DNA of 64,000 bases from Synechococcus sp. CS-1329 (GCF_025128055.1 NZ_JAHLYS010000022.1:1-64000), one strand, 5' to 3'; shown: positions 48,961-58,305, counted from the first letter of the stretch. Program-made: numbers and translations. Notes: generated from the letters alone by a model not told the origin.

Positions 48961-49580
48961 GCCCGCAGGCGTTGAAGCGCTGCAGCCGGCAGCTGGTGGT
49001 GATGGCCCGCTGGCCGGCCACGGGCCGCTGCAAGAGTCGGCTGGGGGCCGGCATCGGCCTGGCGGCCGCCGCCCGGATCCAGCGGCGGCTGAGCGAGCAC
49101 ACCCTGGCGACAGCACGGCAGCTGGATGGCACGGAGCTGGTGCTGGCGGTGAGCGGCCTGGGGCCCTGCGGGGCTCAGCGCTGGGGCCACAGCCTCGGAG
49201 CCCACCGGGCCGTGCTGCAGGGGGACGGCGGTCTGGGCAGCCGCATGGCCCGGCAACTGGCGCGGGCCTGCCGCGAAGGAGCTCAGCAGGTGCTGCTGAT
49301 CGGCACCGACCTGCCCCAGCTGGCCCAAGGCGATCTGGAGGCGGCGTCTGCAGCCTTGGCCGAACGGCCGCTGGTGCTCGGGCCGGCCAGCGATGGGGGC
49401 TACTGGCTGATCGGGCTGAGGAGGCCCCAGCCCAGCCTGCTCAGCGGCATCCCCTGGGGCAGCGCCGCTGTGCTGCGCCGCACCCTGGAGCGGGCCGCCG
49501 CTCTGGGCCTTGAGCCAGCCCTGCTGGCCCAGCGCAGCGACCTCGATCGGCCCATGGACCTGGAGCCCTGGCTGGGGTGA
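48957..49580 (+). CDS. TIGR04282-family (DUF2064) glycosyltransferase
   Basis: A 207-aa protein of the GT-A-like DUF2064 family, annotated elsewhere as arsenosugar biosynthesis glycosyltransferase. It shows LVVMARWPATGRCKSRLGAGIG near residue 14, LLIGTDLPQLAQGDLEAAS near 105 and GPASDGGYWLIGLRRP near 135. It starts at a GTG within the protease stop and overlaps the next transferase by 4 nt. The arsenosugar role is a family-level label; no arsM or arsenosugar radical SAM gene is adjacent here. Confidence 0.8.
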   Translation: MSPQALKRCSRQLVVMARWPATGRCKSRLGAGIGLAAAARIQRRLSEHTLATARQLDGTELVLAVSGLGPCGAQRWGHSLGAHRAVLQGDGGLGSRMARQLARACREGAQQVLLIGTDLPQLAQGDLEAASAALAERPLVLGPASDGGYWLIGLRRPQPSLLSGIPWGSAAVLRRTLERAAALGLEPALLAQRSDLDRPMDLEPWLG

Positions 49581-50290
49581 AGGCCATGACTGCACCACCC
49601 ACCGCCAGCGCCCCCCTGGCGGTGGTGATCCCGGCCCTGAACGAGGCGGGACACCTGCCGGCCCTGCTGGCGGATCTGGCGACGGCTCCTTCCGCTCTGA
49701 TCGAGAGCTGCCTGGTGGTGGATGGCGGCAGCAGCGACGGCAGCGCCCAGCTCTCGGCCCTGGCAGGCGCACGGGTGCTGCAGGTGGGCGGAGGCCGGGG
49801 CTGCCAGCTGGCGGCGGGGGTGAACCACAGCAGCGCCCCCTGGCTGCTGCTGCTCCATGCCGACCTGCGCCTGGCACAGGGGTGGTGGTCGGCGGTGCAG
49901 CGGGCCATGGCCGCCCCGGAGGCCCCCTGGTGTTTCCGCCTGGGAATCGAGGGGGCAGACCTCGCCCTGCGCCTGGTGGAGTGGGGCGTGCGCCTGCGCA
50001 GTGGGCCCGGCCAGCTGCCCTATGGCGACCAGGGACTGCTGCTGCCGCGGCGCCTGCTGGAGCGGGCCGGCGGCCTGCGGGCCATGCCCCTAATGGAGGA
50101 TCTCGATCTGGTGCTGCGCCTGCGCCAGCTGGGCCCGATCCATGACCTGGGACTGCCGGTGCGGGTGGATGGGCGCCGCTGGCGGCGCCTGGGGGTGTGG
50201 GGAACGGCCTGGCGCAATGCCCAGCTGCGCCAGGCCTGGCGCCGGGGCACCGATCCAGCGGCCCTGGCGGCGCGTTATTACCAACCCTGA
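49577..50290 (+). CDS. TIGR04283-family glycosyltransferase (GT2)
   Basis: A 237-aa GT2 enzyme. It has AVVIPALNEAGHLPALLADL (UDP-sugar-binding strand), CLVVDGGSSDGSAQL (DxD-like), WLLLLHADLRLAQGWW, and GDQGLLLPRRLLERAGG followed by LMEDLDLVLRLRQLG. The TIGR04283 family usually pairs with the TIGR04282 gene, as here, in a proposed arsenosugar pathway. The start could be four codons later. Confidence 0.82.
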   Translation: MKAMTAPPTASAPLAVVIPALNEAGHLPALLADLATAPSALIESCLVVDGGSSDGSAQLSALAGARVLQVGGGRGCQLAAGVNHSSAPWLLLLHADLRLAQGWWSAVQRAMAAPEAPWCFRLGIEGADLALRLVEWGVRLRSGPGQLPYGDQGLLLPRRLLERAGGLRAMPLMEDLDLVLRLRQLGPIHDLGLPVRVDGRRWRRLGVWGTAWRNAQLRQAWRRGTDPAALAARYYQP

Positions 50291-50329
50291 ACGCCCCTGA
50301 GGATCCCTGAGGATCCCCACCAGGGGCGT
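50291..50329. terminator. terminator between the glycosyltransferase and acetyltransferase genes
   Basis: A 9-bp perfect inverted repeat (50291-50299 with 50321-50329) encloses a 21-nt loop made partly of a tandem CTGAGGATCC duplication. It lies in the 38-bp convergent gap. No T run follows it, so it is a modest candidate. Confidence 0.4.
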
Positions 50330-50835
50330 CAGGGGGAATACCAGAAGGCGCAGCGCCGCTGCTGCGGCTCCAGCTCCCAGCCCTGCGACTGATAGAAACC
50401 CACCACCTCGGGATCGGCGAACAGGCTGACCCGGTCCACCTCCATCAGCCTGAGCTGCTCCAGCACGTAGTCCATCAGCTGACGCCCCAGCCCGGCCCCC
50501 TGGTAGAGGGGATGCACGGCCACATCCCAGACCGTGGCCTCCATCACCCCATCGCCGGTGCAGCGGGCGAAGCCCACCAGGCGCGGCACCCGCGGGTCAT
50601 GGCGCCAGAGGCCCACCCGCAACAGGCTGTGCTGCAGGGCCTTGCGCACCCGCCGGATCGGCCGGCGGCTCCAGCCGACGGCATCACAGAGCTGCTCCAG
50701 TTCCACCAGATCGATCTCCCGCTCCAGGCTGAGCACCAGCTCCAGCTGGGGGTTCGGGCTGGGACAATGGCGCCAGCCGGGGCCGTAGAAGCTGGAGAAA
50801 AGCGGGTCTGTATCCAAACCAGACGGCCGAGGCAA
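50329..50835 (-). CDS. GNAT-family N-acetyltransferase
   Basis: A 168-aa acetyltransferase. The acetyl-CoA loop is WDVAVHPLYQGAGLGRQLMDYVLEQL (Q/RxxGxG/A, near residue 112). ADPEVVGFYQSQGWELEP lies at the C-terminus. It is close to the GNAT group encoded in plastids and cyanobacteria; substrate unknown. It is divergent from the hydrolase gene by 47 bp. Confidence 0.82.
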   Translation of the reverse strand: MPRPSGLDTDPLFSSFYGPGWRHCPSPNPQLELVLSLEREIDLVELEQLCDAVGWSRRPIRRVRKALQHSLLRVGLWRHDPRVPRLVGFARCTGDGVMEATVWDVAVHPLYQGAGLGRQLMDYVLEQLRLMEVDRVSLFADPEVVGFYQSQGWELEPQQRRCAFWYSP

Positions 50836-50882
50836 CGGATGGGCACGATCCTGCCCGATCGGCGGCGTTTAGTGGAACTCTG

Positions 50883-51674
50883 ATGGCAGACCCTGTGAAG
50901 GGATTGGCTGGACTCCCCCAGGCCCTGGAACCCGACTCGAGCGGGATGTTGCTGGTGGCGCTGCATGGCTGGATGCTCTCCAGCCGGCTGTGGCAACCGC
51001 TGAACGCCGAACTGCAGCAGCGCTGGCGGCTGTGGTGCCCTGATCTGCCCGGCTTCGGCGCGGAACCGCGCCCGGTGGGGCTGCAGCCGAGCCTGGCCAG
51101 CTACGGGCGCTGGGTGAGCGAGGCCTGCCGCCGGATCGCTCCCCACGCCCCCGTGGTGCTGATGGGCCACTCCCTGGGGGGGAGCATCGCCCTGCATGCG
51201 GCCACCAGCCTGGGGCCCCAGCTGCGGGGGGTGATCCAGATCGCCGCCGGCGGCGGGGTGTACCAGCCCCGGGCCTTCGCCCGGGTGAGACGCGGCGGTT
51301 CCCTGTTCCTGCGTTTCCGTCCAGGCTGGCTGGCGGAACTGCCGGGCACCGAGGCGATCCGCAGCCCGCTGCTGGCCGAAGCGCGGGCGGCCCGGGGCCT
51401 GCTGGCCTGCAGCACCAACCGCGGCGCCGTCAGCCAGCTGCCCGCGCTCACCGCCGCCCTGCGGGTGCCCAGCCTCTGGATCGCCGGCAGCCAGGACCAG
51501 GTGATGGCCCCCCGCTATGTGCGTCACCTGGCCGGCTATGCCCCAGACCATGAGCTGGCCGTGATCCCCGACTGCGGTCACCTGCCGATGCGGCAGTGTC
51601 CCCGCCAGCTGGCCGCCCTGATCGATGCCTGGCTGGAGCGGCTGCCCTTGCAGCTGCCTTCTCCTGATCCCTAG
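50883..51674 (+). CDS. alpha/beta hydrolase fold protein
   Basis: A 263-aa esterase-like hydrolase. It shows LLVALHGWMLSSRLW (oxyanion HG), LPGFGAEPRP, the nucleophile elbow LMGHSLGGSIALHAA (Ser near residue 99), the acid in WIAGSQDQVMAP and the His in VIPDCGHLPM. Substrate unknown. The last 4 bp overlap the stop of the convergent ABC transporter gene. Confidence 0.85.
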   Translation: MADPVKGLAGLPQALEPDSSGMLLVALHGWMLSSRLWQPLNAELQQRWRLWCPDLPGFGAEPRPVGLQPSLASYGRWVSEACRRIAPHAPVVLMGHSLGGSIALHAATSLGPQLRGVIQIAAGGGVYQPRAFARVRRGGSLFLRFRPGWLAELPGTEAIRSPLLAEARAARGLLACSTNRGAVSQLPALTAALRVPSLWIAGSQDQVMAPRYVRHLAGYAPDHELAVIPDCGHLPMRQCPRQLAALIDAWLERLPLQLPSPDP

Positions 51675-53470
51675 AGCCGGGCCAGACCCCGTTCCTGCAG
51701 ATCGGCCAGCTCGGCGTAAAGACCGCCGGCGGCCCGCAGTTCCCGGTGGGTGCCCTGCTCGATCAGCCGGCCCCGGCGCAGCACCAGGATGCGATCGGCC
51801 GCCTCGACGGTGGCCAGGCGGTGGGCGATCACGATGGCGGTGCGGCCGCTGAGCAACCGCTCCAGATCACGCTGCAGGGTGGCCTCGGTGGAGGGATCCA
51901 TGAAGGCCGTGGCCTCATCCATCACCAGCACCGAGGGATCGCGCATCGCCACCCGCGCCACCGACAGCAGCTGGCGCTCACCCGAGGAGAGGTTGCCGCC
52001 CCGCTCGCGCAGTTCGGTGGCCAGGCCATCGGGCAGCCGGCGCAGCAGGGGGTCAAGACCCAGCTCGGCGCAGATGCGCTCCAGGTCGTGCTGGGTGATC
52101 GGCGCATCCAGGCGCAGGTTGTCGGCCACGTTGCCGCTGAACAGGAAGGTGTCCTGGAGGACCACCCCCAGCCGCTGGCGCAGGGTGGCGCTGGGCAGCT
52201 CGCGGATGTCGATGCCATCGAGCAGGATGCGGCCGCTCTGGGGTTCGTAGAGCCGGCAGAGCAGGCGGATAATCGTGGTCTTGCCGGAGCCGGTGGGACC
52301 CACCAGGGCCACCTGCTCCCCCGGGGCGATGCGGAAGCTCAGCTCGCTGAGGATCGGGTCGTCGGGGCGGTAGGCGAAGCTCACCCGCTCGAAGATCACC
52401 TCACCGGCACTGGCGCGCAGCAGCCCCGAGCGCTGGGCGGCACTGCTGCGCAGGCCATGGTCGAGGTCGGAGATCTCGATCGGCTGCTCCATCAGTTCAC
52501 CGATGCGCTCCACCGCCGTGAGCCCGCCCTGGATCTGGGTGAAGCGCTCCGCCAGCTGGCGCAGGGGATCGAACAGGCGCTGGGAAAAGAGGATGAAGGT
52601 GGTGAGAGTGCCGAGGCCGATGCTGCCGGCGATCACCATCCAGCCCCCCAGGGCCAGCACCACCGCCACGGCGGTGAGGGCCACCCATTCGATGAAGGCC
52701 GAGACGGCACTTTCGTAGAAGATCGTGCCGGTGACGGCGCGGCGGTAGGCGTTGGTGGTGACCGAGAAGCGGGAGCTGTTGGTGGCCTCCCGCCGGAACA
52801 TCTGCACCACCTCCAGGCCCTGGAGGTTCTCCTGCAGATCGGCGTTGAGCTGGCTGAGTTCCTCGCGCACCCGGTAATTGGCCTTGCGGTAGTGGCCCTG
52901 CAGCCAGAGGATCACCAGGGTGGCCGGCACCTGGCTGGCCAGCAGCAGCGCACCGAGGCGCGGCTCGATGCTCACCATCGTCACGCCGATCACGATCAGG
53001 GTGACCAGATCGGCCAGCACCCCCACAGCGCCGCTACCGAAGACTTCGGCCAGGGCATCCACATCGCTGGTGAGGCGGGTGAGCAGCTTGCCCACAGGGG
53101 TGCGGTCGTGGAAGCGCAGGGAGAGGGCGAGGGCGTGGCGAAAGAGGTCGTCGCGGATGCGGGCCGTCAGCCGCTGCCCCACCGCCTGAACGCTGTACGA
53201 CTGGACCCCCTGCAGGGCCAGCCGCAGCAGCACCGCGCTGAACAGGATCAGCACCAGGGTGCGCATCGCCTGGGACACGCTCTGCCCCGCCAGCCAGGCA
53301 GCGGTGGGCTCCCCGCGCAGCACAGCAATCGCTTGTCCGATCAACAGCGGCTGAATCGCAGCAGCCAGGGCCAGAGGGATCAGCAGAATCACCACCAGGA
53401 TCAGGCGGCGGCGGTCGTAGCGGAGGTAGGGCAGCAGGCGCTTGAGCCGCTGGCGGTCGAGGGCAGCCAT
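51671..53470 (-). CDS. ABC exporter, fused permease and ATPase (MsbA/MdlB type)
   Basis: A 599-aa half-transporter. A six-helix exporter domain (residues 20-320) precedes the nucleotide-binding domain with ALVGPTGSGKTTIIRLLCRL (Walker A), the signature NLSSGERQLLSVARVA, Walker B VLVMDEATAFMD and IVIAHRLATV. The substrate (lipid, peptide or drug) is not inferable. Its first base overlaps the hisG stop (ATGA type), so the two are co-transcribed. Confidence 0.88.
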   Translation of the reverse strand: MAALDRQRLKRLLPYLRYDRRRLILVVILLIPLALAAAIQPLLIGQAIAVLRGEPTAAWLAGQSVSQAMRTLVLILFSAVLLRLALQGVQSYSVQAVGQRLTARIRDDLFRHALALSLRFHDRTPVGKLLTRLTSDVDALAEVFGSGAVGVLADLVTLIVIGVTMVSIEPRLGALLLASQVPATLVILWLQGHYRKANYRVREELSQLNADLQENLQGLEVVQMFRREATNSSRFSVTTNAYRRAVTGTIFYESAVSAFIEWVALTAVAVVLALGGWMVIAGSIGLGTLTTFILFSQRLFDPLRQLAERFTQIQGGLTAVERIGELMEQPIEISDLDHGLRSSAAQRSGLLRASAGEVIFERVSFAYRPDDPILSELSFRIAPGEQVALVGPTGSGKTTIIRLLCRLYEPQSGRILLDGIDIRELPSATLRQRLGVVLQDTFLFSGNVADNLRLDAPITQHDLERICAELGLDPLLRRLPDGLATELRERGGNLSSGERQLLSVARVAMRDPSVLVMDEATAFMDPSTEATLQRDLERLLSGRTAIVIAHRLATVEAADRILVLRRGRLIEQGTHRELRAAGGLYAELADLQERGLARL

Positions 53471-54153
53471 CAGCGCTGGAGCGCGGCAGCCGATGGGCCG
53501 GCAGCGGCGGAGGTGGCGGTGGCAGTGGCGGTGGCGACCCGGTCGACGATGTCCTGCAGCTCGCCGAGATCAAAGCGCAGGGCCAGGGGATTGCCGATCA
53601 GACGGGCCGTGCTGTGGAAGAGTTCATCGAGGGCCACCAGGCCGTTCTCGCGCAGGGTGCGGCCGGTGGCCACCAGGTCGACGATCGCCTCGGACATGCC
53701 GGTGATCGGACCGAGCTCCACCGAGCCGGTGAGATGGATCAGCTCCACGGGCAGGTCCAGTCCGGCAAAAAAGGTTTCGGCACAGCGCACAAACTTGCTG
53801 GCCACGCGGCAGTGGGCCGGCAGCTCCGCCGCCCGGCTGTAGCCACTGTTTTCCTTCACCGCCACGGCCATGCGGCAGCCACCGAAGCCCAGATCCAGCA
53901 GCGGCGCCACCGGCAGCTGGTGCTCCCGCAGCACGTCGTCGCCCACCACGCCCAGCTGGGCCTGGCCATAGGCCACATAGACAGGCACATCGCCATTGCG
54001 CACCAGTAGGGCCCGGGCCCGGCCGCAGGGGCTGGGCACCATCAGCTGGCGATTGTCGGCATCGAGCAGGGCACTGAAATCAAGGCCGGCGGCGGCGAAG
54101 CAGCGCACCGAATCTTTCAGCAGGGCCCCTTTGGCCAGAGCGACGGTGATCAT
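53470..54153 (-). CDS. hisG: ATP phosphoribosyltransferase (short form)
   Basis: A 227-aa enzyme for the first step of histidine synthesis. It starts [20 protein letters not shown] and shows [38 protein letters not shown] and the phosphate-binding [25 protein letters not shown]. It lacks the C-terminal regulatory domain of long HisG, so it is the short form that works with HisZ. I use the ATG at 54153; 54168 is also open. It ends in an Ala/Thr-rich tail. Confidence 0.92.
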   Translation of the reverse strand: MITVALAKGALLKDSVRCFAAAGLDFSALLDADNRQLMVPSPCGRARALLVRNGDVPVYVAYGQAQLGVVGDDVLREHQLPVAPLLDLGFGGCRMAVAVKENSGYSRAAELPAHCRVASKFVRCAETFFAGLDLPVELIHLTGSVELGPITGMSEAIVDLVATGRTLRENGLVALDELFHSTARLIGNPLALRFDLGELQDIVDRVATATATATSAAAGPSAAALQR

Positions 54154-54182
54154 GGACTTGCACCGCAACCTGGACTGTACCG

Positions 54183-54944
54183 ATGGACGCGAGCCACAGC
54201 GAGGTGGAGCTGATCCCGGTGCTGCGCGACAACTACGTGATGGTGCTCCACGACGGAGCCCGGGCGGTGGTGGTGGATCCCGGCGTGGCGGAGCCGGTGG
54301 TCAGCTGGTTGGAGCGGCGCGGGCTGGAGCTGGTGGCGGTGCTGCAGACCCATCACCACTGGGACCACATCGATGGCACGCCGGGGCTGCTGAGCCGCTG
54401 GCCCGCGGCGGCGGTGCTGGCCTCGGGCGACGACCGCCAGCGCATCCCGCTGCAGACCGTGGCCCTGCGGGACGGGGACCAGCTGGAGCTGCTGGGGCGC
54501 GTTGTGCAGGTGCTGGCGGTGCCCGGGCACACCCGCTGGCACCTGGCCTTCCATCTGCCGCCCCGGGCCGGCGGCCAGGGCGAGCTGTTCTGCGGCGACA
54601 CCCTGTTCGCCGGCGGCTGCGGCCGCCTGTTTGAAGGCAGCCCCGCACAGATGCACCAGTCGCTGCAGCGGCTGGGGGCCCTGCCGGGACCCACCCGCGT
54701 CTGGTGCGCCCATGAGTACACCCTCGCCAACCTGCGCTGGGCGGCGGCGAACAGCCCGGAGCAGGGGGAGGAGCGGCAGGCGATCCAGGAGCGGCTGGCG
54801 GCAGTGCAGGAGCTGCGGCGGGCGGATCAACCGACCATCCCCAGCACCATCGCCCTGGAGTGGGCCACGAACCTGATGCTCAGGGCCGGCGATGCAGAAA
54901 CCTTCGCCAGCCGTCGCCTCAGCAAGGACCACTGGCAGGGCTGA
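54183..54944 (+). CDS. gloB: hydroxyacylglutathione hydrolase (glyoxalase II)
   Basis: A 253-aa metallo-beta-lactamase-fold enzyme that cleaves S-lactoylglutathione to lactate. The metal motif [10 protein letters not shown] is near residue 57. [15 protein letters not shown] supplies the third ligand and [22 protein letters not shown] the bridging Asp. C-terminal helices bind glutathione. It is divergent from hisG with about 30 bp between starts. Together with gor it marks an active glutathione system. Confidence 0.9.
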   Translation: MDASHSEVELIPVLRDNYVMVLHDGARAVVVDPGVAEPVVSWLERRGLELVAVLQTHHHWDHIDGTPGLLSRWPAAAVLASGDDRQRIPLQTVALRDGDQLELLGRVVQVLAVPGHTRWHLAFHLPPRAGGQGELFCGDTLFAGGCGRLFEGSPAQMHQSLQRLGALPGPTRVWCAHEYTLANLRWAAANSPEQGEERQAIQERLAAVQELRRADQPTIPSTIALEWATNLMLRAGDAETFASRRLSKDHWQG

Positions 54945-54956
54945 CCAACGAGCGGA

Positions 54957-56081
54957 TCAGGCCGCTGCGGGGCTGGGGGCCTCCGGAGGCCGGAGCGTCT
55001 GGCCCGTGGGGAAGAGCCGGGCGGGCTCACCGGGCCGTAACCAGGGGCGGCAGCGCAGACCGAGGGGATAGTCGCGCTCGAGGGGCAGGCGAAAGCGCAG
55101 ATCCACCGGAGCAGCGGCGCCCTCGGCGTCAAGCCGCACCTGATAGAGCCATTCGCGCCCCAGAAACTCCCGCGCCACCACCTCGCCGGGGCCGCTGGGA
55201 TCGACGCTCAGATCAAAGGCCGACGGGCTCAGCAGCACCTGCCAGGGGCCCGGGCCCTCGCCATGGGGAGCTGATCCATTCGGCTCCGGGCGCAGGGGGC
55301 CGAGGGGCGTGAGCAGCTGACCGCCGCTCCAGTGGGCCTCCAGCAGATTGCCCTGCAGCACGAAGCGGCCCACGAAGGCGGAGGCGGGGGCCCGCACCAT
55401 CTCGCGCGGACTGCTGCACTGATGCAGGTGTCCGCCCTGCAGCACCGCGACCCGATCGCAGATGGCCAGGGCCTCCTCCGGGTCGTGGGTGACGATCAGA
55501 CCGCTGGCCTGGCAGCGGCTGAGTACCCCCGGCAGCTCCGCCCGCAGCCGCAGCCGCACCTCCACATCCAGGTTGGAGAAGGGTTCATCCAGCAGCAGCA
55601 GCGTTGGCCCCGGGGCGAGGGCCCGCGCCAGGGCCAGGCGCTGACGCTGGCCACCCGAGAGTTCATGGGGGTAGCGGCGCTCCAGGCCGTTGAGCCCCAG
55701 CAGCTCCAGCAGCCAGGCGGCACGGCTGCGGTCCTGGCGGGGCTTGAGCCCGAAACAGACGTTGCTCCAGGCATCGAGATGGGGGAAAAGGGCGTAGTCC
55801 TGGAAGACCATGCCCACCCCCCGGCGCTCGGGCGCCAGCCAGCCGTGGGGGCCGGCCACTTCCTGGCCATGGATCAACACCCGGCCGCGCTCCGGCCGCT
55901 CGAAGCCGGCGATCAGACGCAGCAGGGTGGTCTTGCCGCAGCCGGAGGGACCCAGCAGCCCCACCAGTTCCCCCTGGTGCAGCTCCAGGTTCAGCCCCTG
56001 CAGCGTCCAGTTCGGCGACTCCTCGCCATGGCTGAGCCCACGGGCCCTCGGGTAGCGGTGCCAGACGTTCTCCAGCCGCAC
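54957..56081 (-). CDS. futC: iron(III)-type ABC transporter ATP-binding protein (FutC/FbpC-like)
   Basis: An ABC ATPase of about 374 aa. It shows LLGPSGCGKTTLLRLIAGFE, the Q-loop MVFQDYALFPHLDAWSN, the signature LSGGQRQRLALARALA, Walker B LLLLDEPFSNLD and a TOBE-like C-terminal domain. This fits importers of ferric iron (FutC/FbpC) but sulfate, molybdate or polyamine ATPases look similar. I start at the GTG at 56081 (VRLENVWHRY). The frame continues to 56246 through the 15-bp repeats, which would add an LTPAP x5 leader. No permease or binding-protein gene is adjacent. Confidence 0.75.
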   Translation of the reverse strand: MRLENVWHRYPRARGLSHGEESPNWTLQGLNLELHQGELVGLLGPSGCGKTTLLRLIAGFERPERGRVLIHGQEVAGPHGWLAPERRGVGMVFQDYALFPHLDAWSNVCFGLKPRQDRSRAAWLLELLGLNGLERRYPHELSGGQRQRLALARALAPGPTLLLLDEPFSNLDVEVRLRLRAELPGVLSRCQASGLIVTHDPEEALAICDRVAVLQGGHLHQCSSPREMVRAPASAFVGRFVLQGNLLEAHWSGGQLLTPLGPLRPEPNGSAPHGEGPGPWQVLLSPSAFDLSVDPSGPGEVVAREFLGREWLYQVRLDAEGAAAPVDLRFRLPLERDYPLGLRCRPWLRPGEPARLFPTGQTLRPPEAPSPAAA

Positions 56082-56130
56082 CGGATCCGGCCGCCCCTCC
56101 AGCTGAGGAGCGATGGGCAGAGCCAACGGG

Positions 56131-56205
56131 GCTGGGGTCAAGGGTGCAGGAGTCAGTGGAGCTGGAGTCAGTGGAGCTGGAGTCAGTGGAGCAGGGGTCA
56201 GTGGA
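56131..56205. repeat. five tandem 15-bp repeats between futC and ridA
   Basis: Five head-to-tail 15-bp units (consensus GCTGGAGTCAGTGGA) fill 56131-56205; units 3 and 4 are identical and the first is the most diverged. They lie in the 170-bp divergent gap between the likely futC start (56081) and ridA (56252). Because 15 is a multiple of 3, both strands stay open through them. They may be a regulator array, a transcription-start spacer, or a coding leader of futC. Confidence 0.75.
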
Positions 56206-56251
56206 GCGATGGAGCCTGATCCGTAGAGTCGAATCTTCATTTTCACCTGCC

Positions 56252-56653
56252 ATGGGCTCGGGCACTTCCGCCGAGGCGATCACCACGGCCGCTGCGCCGG
56301 CACCGGTGGGTCCCTACAACCAGGCGGTCAAGGCGGGAGGGCTGCTCTTCTGCTCCGGCCAGATCGCCCTCGATCCCGCCAGCGGCGTTCTGGTGGGGGG
56401 CGGGGATGTGGAAGCCGAGACCAGACAGGTGCTCACCAACCTGCAGGCGGTGCTGAGCGCGGCGGGCTGCACGGCCCAGCAGGTGGTGCGCACCACGGTG
56501 TTCCTCACCGACCTGGCCGATTTCGCCAAGGTCAACGCTCTTTATGCAGAGGTGTTCTCGGCCGGGGTCTCGCCCGCCCGGGCCTGCGTGCAGGTGGCGG
56601 CGCTGCCCAAAGGAGCCCTCGTGGAAATCGACTGCATCGCCCTGCTGGGCTGA
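56252..56653 (+). CDS. ridA: RidA family reactive-intermediate deaminase
   Basis: A 133-aa YjgF/YER057c/UK114 protein that hydrolyses reactive enamines/imines made by PLP enzymes. It shows APAPVGPYNQAVKAGGLLFCSGQIALDP, the conserved Arg and hydrophobic core VVRTTVFLTDLADFAKVNALYAEVF, and PARACVQVAALPKGALVEIDCIAL. It starts at the ATG at 56252. The frame is open to 56144 through the repeats but that part is repeat-encoded. Confidence 0.92.
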   Translation: MGSGTSAEAITTAAAPAPVGPYNQAVKAGGLLFCSGQIALDPASGVLVGGGDVEAETRQVLTNLQAVLSAAGCTAQQVVRTTVFLTDLADFAKVNALYAEVFSAGVSPARACVQVAALPKGALVEIDCIALLG

Positions 56654-56794
56654 GGGCCGGTGGCCAACGCCCCAGCCGTCCCCCTTGTGCTCTGAACTAC
56701 AGCACGCAACCTTTGGGATGCGTGACTTGTGATGAAGGTGACAGTCAACAGCTGTCACAGCCGCCAGCATGGTGGGGTTGTTGATGTGCGGGCC

Positions 56795-57064
56795 ATGGCG
56801 TTCTCTTCCTTCCGTACGGTTCCCGCGGGCCAACAACCCAACGGGGTGCGTCTGTACCGCCTGGTGGACCAGGGCTGCTGCCCCCATCCCGTGCTCGACG
56901 ACCACTTCGATTCAATGGATGCCGCCTGGGACGCCGCCCAGGAGTGGTGGCAGCAGCACAGCAACGGCCGTGAGGATCCGATCGGCATCGGTGTCGAGGT
57001 GAGCACTCCCGGTGGCGACTGGCGCACCCTGCGCTACCCCGGCAACCACTGCGGCATGGCCTGA
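56795..57064 (+). CDS. hypothetical conserved-type small protein
   Basis: An unrecognised 89-aa soluble protein (FSSFRTVPAGQQPNGVRLYR ... GIGVEVSTPGGDWRTLRYPG). It has a Trp-rich middle (AAWDAAQEWWQQH) and one CC pair. The ATG at 56795 is chosen over two upstream starts because the extension contains no family-like sequence. The 140-bp gap before it holds a short GTGACAG/CTGTCAC inverted repeat. Confidence 0.65.
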   Translation: MAFSSFRTVPAGQQPNGVRLYRLVDQGCCPHPVLDDHFDSMDAAWDAAQEWWQQHSNGREDPIGIGVEVSTPGGDWRTLRYPGNHCGMA

Positions 57065-57120
57065 CGCCCCTGCCCACCTAGCGTCAGCCGCACCTAGGCC
57101 CTGAGGGCGAGCTGCCGCCG

Positions 57121-58305
57121 ATGCGCCTGCTTCACACCTCCGACTGGCACCTGGGCAGAACGTTCCATGGCGCTTCGCTGCTGGAGGAGCAGGCGGCAGC
57201 GCTGACACGGATCGTGGACCTGGCCAGGGATGGAGCTGTCGATGCGGTCCTGATCGCCGGTGACCTCTACGACCGGGCGATCCCGCCGGCGGAGGCGGTG
57301 CAGCTGTTCAACGACACCCTGGCCCAGCTGCGCGACGGCGGTGCGGCGGTGGTGGCGATCGCCGGCAACCACGATTCCCATGTGCGCGTGTCGGTGTACG
57401 ACCCGCTGCTGGCCCGCTTCGGGGTGACGATCCGCGGCGATGTGCGCCGGGCCCATGAGCCGGTGCTGGTGAGCCCGCGGCTGGGCGGCCGACCCGTGGC
57501 GATCTATCCACTCCCCTACCTGGAGCCGGCCGTGGATGGACCGGGCCTGGCGGGGGAGCTGGAGGAAGGGGCACCGCCTCCGGCCCGTCTGCGCCATGAG
57601 GAGGTGACGCGGTTGGCGCTGGCACGGATTCGCCGGGACCTGCGGGGGCGGCCGCAGCAGCGCTCGGTGCTGGTGGCCCACACCTTCGTGACGGGTGGGG
57701 CCAGCTCGGAGTCGGAGCGGGAGCTGACGGTGGGCAATGTGGATCGGGTCAGTGTCGAGACCTTTGCCGGCTTTGACTACGTGGCCCTGGGCCATCTGCA
57801 TGGCTCCCAGCAGCTGGATGGCCCACGGTTGGCCTACTCCGGCACCCCTCTGCCCTATTCCTTCTCCGAGCAGCACCACACCAAGTCGGTGCGGATCGTG
57901 GAGCTCGACGCAGCGGGCCAGCCCGAGCTGGAGATCGTGCCGCTGCAGGTGGGGCGATCGCTGGCCACAGTCGAGGGGGGGATCGAGCAGCTCTGCTGTG
58001 ATCCGCAGTTCGAGCCGGCCGTTGAAGCGCGGCTGCGGGTGATCCTCACCGACGAAACCCTGCCGCTGCAAGCCATGGCGCGTTTGCGGCGGCGCTTTCC
58101 CCATGTGGCCGAGCTGCGCCATCGCCCACCGGAGCTGCTGCGCACAACGGCCAGCGAACGCCACCAGCAGGTGCGCCAGGCCACCTCCCCGTTTGAGCTC
58201 ACCTCGGCATTCTTCGCCGATCAGCAGGGGCGCAGCGCCAGCGCAGCCGAGACGGCACTGCTGCGGCAGGCGCTGGAGGCCGCCGCCAGGGGAGGGCAGC
58301 GGTGA
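57121..58305 (+). CDS. sbcD: exonuclease subunit SbcD (Mre11-like)
   Basis: A 394-aa metallophosphoesterase nuclease. It shows LLHTSDWHLGRTFHGASL (first metal site), VLIAGDLYDRAIPPAEAV, VVAIAGNHDSHVRVSVY and the His motif VALGHLHGSQQLD. A C-terminal domain contacts SbcC. Together they process DNA ends and hairpins. The stop overlaps the sbcC GTG by 4 nt. Confidence 0.93.
   Translation: MRLLHTSDWHLGRTFHGASLLEEQAAALTRIVDLARDGAVDAVLIAGDLYDRAIPPAEAVQLFNDTLAQLRDGGAAVVAIAGNHDSHVRVSVYDPLLARFGVTIRGDVRRAHEPVLVSPRLGGRPVAIYPLPYLEPAVDGPGLAGELEEGAPPPARLRHEEVTRLALARIRRDLRGRPQQRSVLVAHTFVTGGASSESERELTVGNVDRVSVETFAGFDYVALGHLHGSQQLDGPRLAYSGTPLPYSFSEQHHTKSVRIVELDAAGQPELEIVPLQVGRSLATVEGGIEQLCCDPQFEPAVEARLRVILTDETLPLQAMARLRRRFPHVAELRHRPPELLRTTASERHQQVRQATSPFELTSAFFADQQGRSASAAETALLRQALEAAARGGQR

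Noticed and set aside
51746-53842. 698-aa plus-strand ORF
   Set aside because: Antisense of the ABC exporter and hisG, with shadow-type His/Gln/Gly composition.
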